5,347 nt of DNA, from contig NZ_CALKTQ010000116.1 of assembly GCF_937997465.1 (NCBI RefSeq), forward strand, positions 1 to 5,347, written 5' to 3'. The notes below the pieces were generated by a model. That model did no database searches and was not told the DNA's origin. It saw nothing but the letters and a program-made list of their open reading frames with translations. This DNA comes from an uncultured Campylobacter sp. (GTDB lineage Bacteria > Campylobacterota > Campylobacteria > Campylobacterales > Campylobacteraceae). Made by a program: the position numbers and the translations under genes. Below, piece by piece: positions 1 to 5,168 of the stretch. The first letter of the stretch is position 1. Every line of letters starts with the position of its first letter.

Positions 1-140
1 GGCGGCGGCATTTGTTTGCATCTTTGGCGCGGCGGAGTGTAAATTTAAACCCGCAAATTTAACTTTATGCATATGGGCTTAAATTTATCCAAAAAGCGGC
101 TCCATCGTCGCCAAGCGCTTAGCGGGATTTGCCGTAAAAT
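1..140. other. Left-edge intergenic region, no convincing gene
   Basis: No supported gene is visible. On the plus strand one frame (2-82) is open from the edge and reads AAAFVCIFGAAE followed by 14 residues and a stop; it could be the tail of a gene lying to the left, but nothing identifies it. On the minus strand an ATG at 70-72 stays open to the edge without a ribosome binding site. Downstream of the broken DUF1877 gene, minus-strand RNA can fold CGCTAA/TTGGCG (109-124) inside a short CGGC/GCCG outer pair, followed by CTTTTT (91-96). This may be a weak terminator. Confidence 0.3.
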
Positions 141-634
141 TTACGCTATTACGATTAGCACGCCAAGGCCTTTGTCGGCGGCATTTTGATAAAAACTCAA
201 AAGCCCGTTAAAATGCTCTTTTAGCTCGGCTTATCTTCAAATTCGCTCTCATATCCCCATATCTCGGGATACGTTCCTGCCTCGCCAAATTCTGCAAAAT
301 TTACGTTTGCCAAAAACGCGCCAATGTCGGTACTCTGCATCGCTTTAGCTACGGTTTTTACGTCATCTGCGTCCACGCAAGATACCGCCTCGCTCCCCTC
401 CTCGCCCGCCATACCGCGTCCAAATATCGCCCAGCTAAGCGGATTTGGCGTAGCGAAAATCTCGCCTGCACTCATCGCTTCAAACATATTTTTGCCAGTT
501 AGCGTTTTATGCATCACGTCCCACATTTTATCCAGGTCGTATTCGTCCAGCGCCTCGACATCGTCGCCGCCGCCGTTTTTGATCGCCTCTATATCGTCTC
601 GCGCATAGGCGTAGTAGTGCGCGCTCATTCCCAT
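141..634 (-). pseudogene. DUF1877 / YfbM-like protein, frameshifted near the C-terminus
   Basis: This is a small cytoplasmic DUF1877 (YfbM-like) protein of unknown biochemical function. Family features visible are the N-terminal MGMSAHYYAYARDD, the YDLDKMWDVMHKTLTGK stretch at about residues 32-48, PLSWAIFGRG at about 65-74 and YPEIWGY at about 122-128. The first frame stops at 221-223 after 137 residues. A different frame continues at once with ELKEHFNGLLSFYQNAADKG and ends LGVLIVIA, with its stop at 141-143; this is the C-terminal helix and strand the family should have. Adding one base at about 225-232 (for example CCGAG to CCGGAG on the coding strand) gives a single 164-residue protein of normal family length. 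The ATG at 632-634 has AGGAG five bases upstream (640-644). It lies 52 bases downstream of the DsrE gene and may be co-transcribed with it. The break could be a true mutation or a sequencing error; family assignment is fairly secure. Confidence 0.75.
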
Positions 635-670
635 TTTTGCTCCTAAAAAATCTCAAATTTAACGCAAATT

Positions 671-684
671 TGCCGCTAACGGCA
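671..684 (-). terminator. Small hairpin between the DsrE and DUF1877 genes
   Basis: A perfect five-base stem, TGCCG/CGGCA with a four-base loop, begins two bases after the stop codon of the DsrE gene on the minus strand. The sequence that follows is CGGCAAATTTGCG, not a run of T, so this is at most an attenuator or a 3'-end stabilising hairpin, and read-through into the DUF1877 gene is likely. Confidence 0.25.
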
Positions 685-686
685 GC

Positions 687-1046
687 CTAAAAAGTCATCA
701 CCTGATCGCACACCGCGACCCAGCTAGCAAGGATATCCATGCTGCCCTTTATCTCGCTATCAAAGTACGGCTCGCCCGTGTGTAGACCGCATCTAGTCTC
801 GCAGCTGCCGCAGACCTTTAGCGCTACACCGTTTGCGTGTAGCTCTTTTAGCTTTGCCACGAGGTCAAAGTCGTAGTTTTCGGGCTTTTGCGTGCTATTT
901 CGCGCGAGATCGACCGCGTCGTTCATCAGAAATATCCTGACGTATTCGTCTCTATTTTTGAGCGCTCCTGCTAGCCGCAATGCGTTATACGCGTTGTCCG
1001 TGCCGTTATAGGGCTGATTTGTGAGGATGAGTAGAAATTTTTTCAT
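687..1046 (-). CDS. DsrE/DsrF-family (YchN-like) sulfur-relay protein
   Basis: A 119-residue soluble protein of the DsrE/DsrF/TusD-like fold, normally a homo- or hetero-oligomeric cytoplasmic protein that carries persulfide sulfur on a conserved cysteine. Visible features are the N-terminal strand and loop MKKFLLILTNQPYNGTDNAY, the FLMNDAVDLA strand and helix at about residues 39-48, and the cysteine loop KVCGSCETRCG with Cys79, Cys82 and Cys86. The end is typical of the family: SMDILASWVAVCDQVMTF. Length is normal and the gene is intact. The ATG at 1044-1046 has AGGAG six bases upstream (1053-1057). It is the first gene after the asparaginase terminator and so probably has its own promoter, with the DUF1877 gene following 52 bases downstream. 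The specific sulfur acceptor or donor cannot be told from sequence; the CxxCxxxC arrangement might instead bind a metal. Confidence 0.85.
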   Translation of the reverse strand: MKKFLLILTNQPYNGTDNAYNALRLAGALKNRDEYVRIFLMNDAVDLARNSTQKPENYDFDLVAKLKELHANGVALKVCGSCETRCGLHTGEPYFDSEIKGSMDILASWVAVCDQVMTF

Positions 1047-1052
1047 TTTGTG

Positions 1053-1135
1053 CTCCTTTTGCTGGTTTTACTAGCTTCGCTTAAAAACCTCGCCTTTGCG
1101 GCACCGCTGGTTTTTGTGCAGTACAAACAGCGCAA
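1053..1135 (-). promoter_or_regulatory. Structured 5' leader of the DsrE gene
   Basis: Upstream of the DsrE start the minus-strand RNA contains two hairpins. Hairpin A (1132-1105) pairs CGCTG with CAGCG and, inside that, TTTGT with ACAAA around a five-base loop. Hairpin B (1089-1064) pairs GGTTTT with AAAACC just before the AGGAG site at 1053-1057. The motif AAAACCAGC occurs twice (plus-strand GCTGGTTTT at 1106-1114 and 1061-1069). Either copy can pair with the GGTTTT segment between them, so the folds are mutually exclusive. That is how attenuators and riboswitches are built, but no known class is recognised and chance pairing is possible. Confidence 0.3.
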
Positions 1136-1141
1136 ATTTTA
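1136..1141 (-). promoter_or_regulatory. Candidate -10 box for the DsrE gene
   Basis: On the minus strand the sequence GCTAAAATTTG contains TAAAAT, close to the Campylobacter sigma-70 -10 consensus, about 90 bases before the DsrE ATG. It lies between the asparaginase terminator and the structured leader, where a promoter is expected. No clear -35 box is seen, which is usual for this genus. Other AT-rich hexamers nearby could serve instead. Confidence 0.25.
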
Positions 1142-1202
1142 GCTAAGTTGTGCGTAAAATATCTTAAATTTGAGCTTAAATTTGAAATAAATTCATCGAA
1201 GT

Positions 1203-1253
1203 AAAAAATTGCAAAAGAAACGGCGGATCGTCCGTTTTGGATAAATCCGCCGT
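1203..1253 (-). terminator. Rho-independent terminator of the asparaginase gene
   Basis: On the minus strand, about 50 bases after the asparaginase stop, a nine-base perfect stem (ACGGCGGAT at 1253-1245 with ATCCGCCGT at 1228-1220) encloses a 16-base loop with a little internal pairing. It is followed directly by TTCTTTTGCAATTTTTT. A GC-rich stem plus a T-rich tail is the standard intrinsic terminator form and ends the asparaginase transcript before the DsrE gene. Confidence 0.75.
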
Positions 1254-1301
1254 CATAGAAAAATACGCAAGTATCGCGAGATATTCGCCAAAAAGCAAAT
1301 T

Positions 1302-2348
1302 TTAGTGAGTTAGGAAAAGCTCCTGGATCTTAGCCTTATCGGTTGTTTGCGTAAGCGCAAGCATCAAAAGCACTCTAGCTTTTTGCGCGTTTAGGTTGTC
1401 GCTAGCTAAAAAGCCGTATTTGCCGTCGTCTACCTCACCGTTTAGCGTGGTCTCGCCGCTACCTACGCGGGAGTCGCGCACGACTACTACGCCGGCTTTA
1501 ACCGCTTCGCCTAGAGCCTCGAGCGCGCTTGGGAATGGATTTCCGTTACCCATGCCTGCATTTATGATGCCTTTAGCTCCGTTTTTGACGGCTAAATTTA
1601 CAAAGTCCGGGTTGTCGTTTGAGTGGCTGTAGATGATATCTACTCTTGGAAGCTCTTTGATCTTTGTGATGTCAAATGCTGAATTTACGGTGTGTTTGCG
1701 TGTAGGATTCATGTAAAATTTGACGTTGCCGTAAAACACGGTGCCGATCTTGCCGCTGTTTGGAGATTTAAATGTATCGACAGCGGTAGTGTTGGTTTTA
1801 GTCACCTCTCTAGCCGCGTGGATCTCGTCGTTCATCACTACCATTACGCCCTTGCCTGCCGCTTCTTTATTCATCGCGACGTTTACGGCGTTAAAGATAT
1901 TTAGGGGGCCGTCCGCGCTTAGCGAGCCGCTGTTTCTCATAGCGCCCACCATAACGATAGGTTTATCGCTTTTTACGACTAAATTTAGAAAATACGCAGT
2001 CTCCTCCATCGTGTCGGTTCCGTGCGTGATGACGACGCCGTCGGCCTTGCCACTAGTTAGCAGCTCGTTTACTCTGTTTGCTAGCTTAAACCAAACTTCG
2101 TTGTTCATCTCTTGAGAGCCGATGTTTGAGATCTGCTCTCCTTTGATGGTTGCTATCTTGTTGATATCGGGTACCGCGGCGATCAGTTTATCGACCGTAA
2201 CGGTTCCAGACGTATAGCTCGTATCAAGAGCACCTGAGCCGCTGCCGGCTATCGTGCCGCCAGTTGCCAAAATGTAAATAGTAGGCTTCGCAAAAGCCAA
2301 AGTCGCTCCTAAAAGCATGAAAATCACCGCCTTTACTGCAAAACGCAT
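1302..2348 (-). CDS. ansB: Type II (periplasmic) L-asparaginase
   Basis: Hydrolyses L-asparagine (and, in many relatives, some glutamine) to L-aspartate and ammonia in the periplasm; the aspartate can feed uptake and fumarate-based metabolism. The 348-residue protein starts with a Sec signal peptide, MRFAVKAVIFMLLGATLAFA, probably cut after residue 20. The mature part has both asparaginase signatures: ATGGTIAG with nucleophile Thr32 and THGTDTMEETA with Thr111-Asp112. Also present are Tyr45 in the flexible lid loop, Ser78 in NIGSQEMN, and Lys184 in VTKTNTT. These match E. coli AnsB T12, Y25, S58, T89, D90 and K162, so every catalytic residue is present. The C-terminal domain includes GMGNGNPFPSALEAL and VDDGKYGFLAS. 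The ATG at 2346-2348 has AGGAG five bases upstream. It lies 83 bases downstream of azlD on the same strand and ends before a strong terminator. In some Campylobacter the same enzyme is called AnsA. Confidence 0.96.
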   Translation of the reverse strand: MRFAVKAVIFMLLGATLAFAKPTIYILATGGTIAGSGSGALDTSYTSGTVTVDKLIAAVPDINKIATIKGEQISNIGSQEMNNEVWFKLANRVNELLTSGKADGVVITHGTDTMEETAYFLNLVVKSDKPIVMVGAMRNSGSLSADGPLNIFNAVNVAMNKEAAGKGVMVVMNDEIHAAREVTKTNTTAVDTFKSPNSGKIGTVFYGNVKFYMNPTRKHTVNSAFDITKIKELPRVDIIYSHSNDNPDFVNLAVKNGAKGIINAGMGNGNPFPSALEALGEAVKAGVVVVRDSRVGSGETTLNGEVDDGKYGFLASDNLNAQKARVLLMLALTQTTDKAKIQELFLTH

Positions 2349-2378
2349 GTTTGCTCCTTGTATTGAGATGTTACGAGG

Positions 2379-2384
2379 ATTTTA
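2379..2384 (-). promoter_or_regulatory. Candidate -10 box for the asparaginase gene
   Basis: In the 83-base gap between azlD and the asparaginase gene, the minus strand reads AACGCTAAAATCC, with TAAAAT about 30 bases before the ATG. It is preceded by a very AT-rich stretch (TTAATAATAAATTTAAG), as in Campylobacter sigma-70 promoters. This suggests the asparaginase gene can be transcribed independently of azlCD. No hairpin terminator is visible after azlD, so read-through is also possible. Confidence 0.35.
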
Positions 2385-2431
2385 GCGTTTATTGCTTAAA
2401 TTTATTATTAACTATTAATTTTTATTTTCAG

Positions 2432-2767
2432 TTAAATAATCCTAATAAGCGTCATATATATCGCCGTCGAAGCCGCGATACTAAGCAAGGTATTTTTAAA
2501 TTTCAGATGAATCAAAACCGCGGTAAAAACGGCTACTACTTCGTTTAGTCCGTATGGATAAACGTCAAATTTGACGTCCTTTAGCCCGTAGCACACCAAG
2601 ATAACCATTATCATCAGCCCCATGTATCGCTCCACGGCGCTAAGCCACGGACGAGGCTTATAGTTTTTGATGACGTAAAACGGCGCGGCACGCGTCAAAA
2701 AGGTCGCAAACGCGCTTAGCAAAACGGCGGCGAATATCGCCCACTCGCTAGAACTCACGCTTATCAA
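2432..2767 (-). CDS. azlD: AzlD-family small subunit of branched-chain amino acid exporter
   Basis: A 111-residue integral membrane protein that partners AzlC in a branched-chain amino acid (and analogue) exporter of the inner membrane. It has about four hydrophobic segments, at roughly residues 9-27, 45-62, 74-88 and 92-110. The typical AzlD landmark FLTRAAPFYV lies just after the first helix, and ERYMGLMIMVILVCYGLKDV begins the second. Length is normal for the family. The start is TTG at 2767-2765, overlapping the azlC stop in TTGA, with AAGGA about seven bases upstream; this overlap is typical of translational coupling. A GTG four codons later is possible but too far from the ribosome binding site. 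The gene is intact and its partner lies immediately upstream, which supports the assignment. Confidence 0.9.
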   Translation of the reverse strand: MISVSSSEWAIFAAVLLSAFATFLTRAAPFYVIKNYKPRPWLSAVERYMGLMIMVILVCYGLKDVKFDVYPYGLNEVVAVFTAVLIHLKFKNTLLSIAASTAIYMTLIRII

Positions 2768-3426
2768 AGCTTATCCTTAAAAACTAAAATAAAAATAAAG
2801 CAAAGCGCCATCGAGCCTACCAGCATCGCTTTAGCAGGCATGAGCGCTACGCCGGCGACTCCAAACAAGCACGCCGCACCCAGCACTTTATAATTTTTAT
2901 CGTTTTTAAACATCTCCATTACGATCACGATAAAAAGCGCAGTTAGACTAAACTCAAGCCCGCTCGTATTGACCCTGATAAGCTCGCCGGCTAGGCATCC
3001 GACCGCCGTGCCCGCCGCCCAGTAGAGCCACGAGAGCAAATTTAGCCGCGTAAAAACATAGCTGCGCTCCGCTGCGTCTGTGATCTTAAGCGCCTTAAAT
3101 ATCGCAAAAGTTTCGTCCGTGAGAGTCGCAATATTAAAAAGGCGAAATTTGAGATCTTTGTACTCTTTTAAAAGCGCCAGCCCGTAAAAAGTGTGGCGCA
3201 AATTTACAAGGTAGCTCACGATAAAGACCTCAACATAGCTCGTGCCGACGCTAAAGAGCGAAAGCATCATAAACTGCGCTGCTCCGCCATATCCGAGCAT
3301 ACTAAGCGCCACAGCGATAAATGCGCTAATGCCCATGCTTTTAGCCAAAATGCCAAAGGCGATGCCAAGAGGGAAAAAACCCATAAAGATAGGAATGGAT
3401 AGTTTAAAAACGTAGTTAAATGTCAA
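2764..3426 (-). CDS. azlC: AzlC-family large subunit of branched-chain amino acid exporter
   Basis: The large (220-residue) subunit of the AzlCD exporter, which moves branched-chain amino acids out across the inner membrane. Family motifs are clear: PLGIAFGILAKSMGIS at residues 19-34, GYGGAAQFMMLSLFS at 45-59, the signature VNLRH at 74-78 and LTDETFAIF from about residue 102. Hydrophobic helices continue to the end (for example LSWLYWAAGTAVGCLAG and LTALFIVIVMEMF). The start is TTG at 3426-3424: AAGGTG sits about six bases before it, and no in-frame ATG precedes it before the upstream terminator. A seven-codon ORF in another frame (ATG at 3439-3437, MKVKFDI) overlaps this ribosome site but has none of its own. 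The gene overlaps azlD by four bases. No regulator gene is adjacent. Confidence 0.93.
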   Translation of the reverse strand: MTFNYVFKLSIPIFMGFFPLGIAFGILAKSMGISAFIAVALSMLGYGGAAQFMMLSLFSVGTSYVEVFIVSYLVNLRHTFYGLALLKEYKDLKFRLFNIATLTDETFAIFKALKITDAAERSYVFTRLNLLSWLYWAAGTAVGCLAGELIRVNTSGLEFSLTALFIVIVMEMFKNDKNYKVLGAACLFGVAGVALMPAKAMLVGSMALCFIFILVFKDKL

Positions 3427-3481
3427 ATTTCACCTTCATAAAAAGCCAAAATGTTAGCAAAAATTTGAAAAATTTAGGATA

Positions 3482-3502
3482 AAGGCTAGAAATTCTAGCC
3501 TT
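3482..3502 (-). terminator. Terminator-like palindrome after the MBL-fold gene
   Basis: A perfect inverted repeat (arms AAGGCTAGAA and TTCTAGCCTT around one base) lies 18 bases after the stop of the MBL-fold gene. On the minus strand it is followed by TATCCTAAATTTTTC, so with the terminal TT it provides a moderate T-rich tail. It probably ends the MBL transcript and separates it from azlCD. The 94-base gap it sits in must also hold the azlC promoter, for which I see no clear -10 box. Because it is symmetric, a protein-binding operator is an alternative reading. Confidence 0.55.
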
Positions 3503-3520
3503 GTAGGGTAAAATTTGAGA

Positions 3521-4372
3521 TTAAAATTTGATGATCTCGCCGTCATCTGGGATAGTGATCTTGCTCTCTATGCCTTCTTTTTTAACAAATTCACGAAGAT
3601 CCTTACGGCTTACGCTCGTGTGATTCACGGCGTCCATATGTACGGCGATGATAGTCGCACCATTAAGCTCTTTTGCGGCGTGGGCTACGTCGGCTTTGCC
3701 CATTATGATACCGCTGTCAGGAAATGCCAGCACGCGAGCGTCGCCCGTATTCATCACGACTACACTAGGATTAAATTTGTTTAGAGCCTTATTTACGTCC
3801 GCAGTCCAAAGCGTATCGCCCATGACGTAAAGCGTTTTGTGCCCCTTTGCTTCAAACACGACGCCCATCGCATCGCCCAAAATAGCACCAAGCTGCTTGT
3901 TTTCATACATCTCTACCGTGCCGTGAGCGCCGCCCGCTTTATGTAGTTTCACTCCTTTAAATTCAGCCGATTCGTCTAGCACTCTTACGTCTTTAAAGCC
4001 TTGCTTTTTGATTAGCGTCGCATCATCGTTATGCTGAGCAAAGATAACGATATTTTTAGGTAAAATTTCAGCCGCGACCTCATCCCAGTGATCAGGATGC
4101 GTGTGCGTAACGATGATCGCATCGATGCCCTTATACACCTCTTTTGCATCCATAGGAAGTTCTATCAAAGGATTTCTAAGGTGTGAGTTTAGCGTCCCCT
4201 CAAAGCCAGGATATTTACCCTTTGGTGCAAGATACGGGTCGAGCAAAAAGTTCACTCCCGCATAGTTTATCTTTGCGGTAGCGTTTCTGATATGCTGAAA
4301 GCTGTCTTGTGCGTTTGCCGCGCTAATACCCAAAAATAGAGCGATTAGAAACAAAATTTTGTTTATCTTCAT
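3521..4372 (-). CDS. Secreted MBL-fold metallo-hydrolase
   Basis: A 283-residue metallo-beta-lactamase-fold hydrolase of the UlaG-like / COG2220 type, predicted to be exported. The first 21 residues form a Sec signal peptide (MKINKILFLIALFLGISAANA, cut before Gln22). The metal ligands of the fold are all present: HTHPDH (His90, His92, Asp94, His95) in the core motif, His150 in AGGAHGTVEMY, Asp186 in VMGDTLWTAD, and His245 in AVHMDAVNH, so it should bind two metal ions. The early LLDPYL segment is typical of this branch. The substrate is unknown; the family includes lactonases, phosphodiesterases and others, and nothing here points to beta-lactam resistance. The ATG at 4372-4370 has AAGGAG five bases upstream. 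It is a single-gene unit on the minus strand, with a long divergent region upstream and a palindromic terminator downstream. The gene is intact. Confidence 0.88.
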   Translation of the reverse strand: MKINKILFLIALFLGISAANAQDSFQHIRNATAKINYAGVNFLLDPYLAPKGKYPGFEGTLNSHLRNPLIELPMDAKEVYKGIDAIIVTHTHPDHWDEVAAEILPKNIVIFAQHNDDATLIKKQGFKDVRVLDESAEFKGVKLHKAGGAHGTVEMYENKQLGAILGDAMGVVFEAKGHKTLYVMGDTLWTADVNKALNKFNPSVVVMNTGDARVLAFPDSGIIMGKADVAHAAKELNGATIIAVHMDAVNHTSVSRKDLREFVKKEGIESKITIPDDGEIIKF

Positions 4373-4400
4373 TATTTCTCCTTATAAAATTTACTCGCGC

Positions 4401-4470
4401 AAGATACCGAAAAAAAGCTAAAAGTATTTTTAATTTCGGCAGTTTGGGATTTTACGCTTTTGATTTTATA
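4401..4470 (-). promoter_or_regulatory. Candidate promoter(s) of the MBL-fold gene
   Basis: Two -10-like hexamers lie upstream of the MBL-fold gene on the minus strand. TATAAA (4470-4465, in AACTATAAAATC) would give a leader of about 85 bases. TATCTT (4406-4401) follows a T7 run (TTTTTTTCGG), the periodic T-rich arrangement seen before Campylobacter -10 boxes, and would give a leader of about 22 bases. The sequence cannot decide between them. Confidence 0.35.
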
Positions 4471-4741
4471 GTTTACAAATTTTTTAAAAAGGAGGATGAA
4501 AATATCCAAATCGGCGGTAAATTTAGCTTTAAAAGCAAAGAATAATAAGCGGCAAACAGTGGGGTAAATTTAAGATTTCGTGAGCTCCGCCGCATGCCAG
4601 CGCGATGATAGCTTAAATTTTAAAAAATCTGATAAAGCCTAAAGATTTAAGAAAATTTGAGCTAATGACGCGGCGAGCAAATTTAACCAAACCAAATTTA
4701 GCGTTTAATATAAAAATTATCCGGATTTTAATAATAAATCT

Positions 4742-4771
4742 TATAAAATGGCGCTAATCTTTTTATAGGAG
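4742..4771 (+). promoter_or_regulatory. Candidate -10 box and ribosome site of the Sel1 gene
   Basis: TATAAA (4742-4747, in CTTATAAAATGG) matches the sigma-70 -10 consensus and stands about 31 bases before the ATG at 4779. AGGAG (4767-4771) lies seven bases before that ATG. Together they support the start used for the Sel1 gene and suggest a short leader and an independent transcript. Confidence 0.5.
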
Positions 4772-4778
4772 CAAAAGC

Positions 4779-5022
4779 ATGAAAAAAATAGTCATAGCGG
4801 TAGCATGCACGGCGGTTTTGTTTGGTGCGGGCAACGACGCAAAAATACTTCAAGGCGCTTGCGATGCGGGGAGACGCAAAAGACTGCTATAATCTGGGCG
4901 TTTTATACGCGGAAGGTCAAGGCATAATCAAAGATAAACAATCGGCTAAGAAGTATTTCGGTAAGGCTTGCGATATGGGCCTAAAACAAGGTTGCGATAA
5001 TCACAAAATCCTAAGCAAATAA
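4779..5022 (+). pseudogene. Small secreted Sel1-repeat protein, split by a one-base frameshift
   Basis: A small Hcp-like Sel1-repeat protein; such proteins are periplasmic or secreted helical scaffolds stabilised by cysteine pairs. Translation from the ATG at 4779 gives a signal peptide, MKKIVIAVACTAVLFGA, then GNDAKILQGACDAG, but runs to a stop at 4890-4892 after 37 residues. The Sel1 repeat continues in the +1 frame: GDAKDCYNLGVLYAEGQG, then SAKKYFGKACDMGLKQGC, ending at the TAA at 5020-5022. Removing one G from the GGGG run at 4868-4871 joins the two into an 80-residue protein containing ACDAGDAKDC, whose cysteine spacing equals the later ACDMGLKQGC. That match strongly favours this repair point. 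The AAAAA run at about 4842 is an alternative, giving DAKYFKALAMRGDAKDC, but it loses a cysteine. A TTG at 4822 opens the second frame but has no good ribosome site and no signal peptide. Whether it is a mutation, slippage or a sequencing error cannot be told. Confidence 0.75.
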
Positions 5023-5025
5023 GAG

Positions 5026-5044
5026 TAGCGGGCTAGAACCGCTA
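5026..5044 (+). terminator. Weak hairpin after the Sel1 gene
   Basis: TAGCGG (5026-5031) pairs with CCGCTA (5039-5044) around a seven-base loop, starting three bases after the Sel1 stop. The following TAAAACAGC is not T-rich, so it is a poor intrinsic terminator. A second palindrome, AGCTAAA/TTTAGCT (5051-5065), comes shortly after and may help. Together they plausibly mark the end of the transcript. Confidence 0.3.
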
Positions 5045-5100
5045 TAAAACAGCTAAAATTTAGCTCAAATTCGGCCGTTTTGATAAATTAAATTTAAAAA

Positions 5101-5147
5101 GCCGCCGAGTCCGTCAAATTTGCAAAACAAATCTCGGATTAGGTGGC
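5101..5147 (-). terminator. Probable terminator after flgG
   Basis: On the minus strand GCCACC (5147-5142) pairs with GGCGGC (5106-5101) with one mismatch, extended inward by TCCG/CGGA. The stem is followed by TTTTTAAATTTAATT, a suitable T-rich tail. On the plus strand the mismatch becomes a G-U pair but no T run follows, so minus-strand use for flgG is favoured. A separate small hairpin (TAGCCTA/TAGGCTA, 5155-5171) starts at the flgG stop codon itself. Confidence 0.5.
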
Positions 5148-5168
5148 TCAAATTTAGCCTATTTTAGG

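Larger units (their letters stand above)
4373..4778. other. 406-base divergent intergenic region between the MBL and Sel1 genes
   Basis: No convincing gene is present. It must hold the promoters of the two genes that leave it in opposite directions. On the plus strand an unusually strong AAGGAGG (4489-4495) directly abuts an ATG opening a 23-codon ORF (4496-4567, MKISKSAVNLALKAKNNKRQ then TVG); zero spacing makes translation unlikely. A nine-base inverted repeat, AAATTTAAG (4566-4574) and CTTAAATTT (4612-4620), flanks a GC-rich 37-base core. Minus-strand frames around 4600-4710 are short and unrecognisable. Eight or nine AAATTT motifs occur here. It could be a decayed gene, but nothing supports one. 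Confidence 0.5.

Noticed and set aside
324..608. Plus-strand ORF of 94 codons
   Set aside because: It is antisense to the DUF1877 gene, has low-complexity Ser/Ala-rich composition, and shows no ribosome site or family motif.
1741..2115. Plus-strand ORF of 124 codons with hydrophobic stretches
   Set aside because: It lies entirely antisense to the asparaginase gene, whose catalytic motifs are unmistakable; the hydrophobicity mirrors the complementary codons.
2351..2548. Plus-strand ORF of 65 codons across the asparaginase/azlD gap
   Set aside because: It overlaps the azlD C-terminus on the opposite strand, has no ribosome site, and resembles no known protein.
3515..3784. Plus-strand ORF of 89 codons
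   Set aside because: It is antisense to the 3' end of the MBL-fold gene and has no independent support.
4496..4567. 23-codon plus-strand ORF beginning MKISKSAVNL
   Set aside because: The AAGGAGG abuts the ATG with no spacing, the peptide has no recognisable feature, and no gene follows that it could lead. It is kept only as part of a low-interest finding.
4566..4620. Inverted repeat as the end of an insertion sequence
   Set aside because: The arms consist of the AAATTTAA word that is common throughout the window, there is no transposase and no target duplication.
4868..4871. GGGG run as a classical Campylobacter phase-variable tract
   Set aside because: Known contingency tracts in this genus usually have eight or more G; four is too short to slip at high frequency, so simple mutation or sequencing error is more likely.
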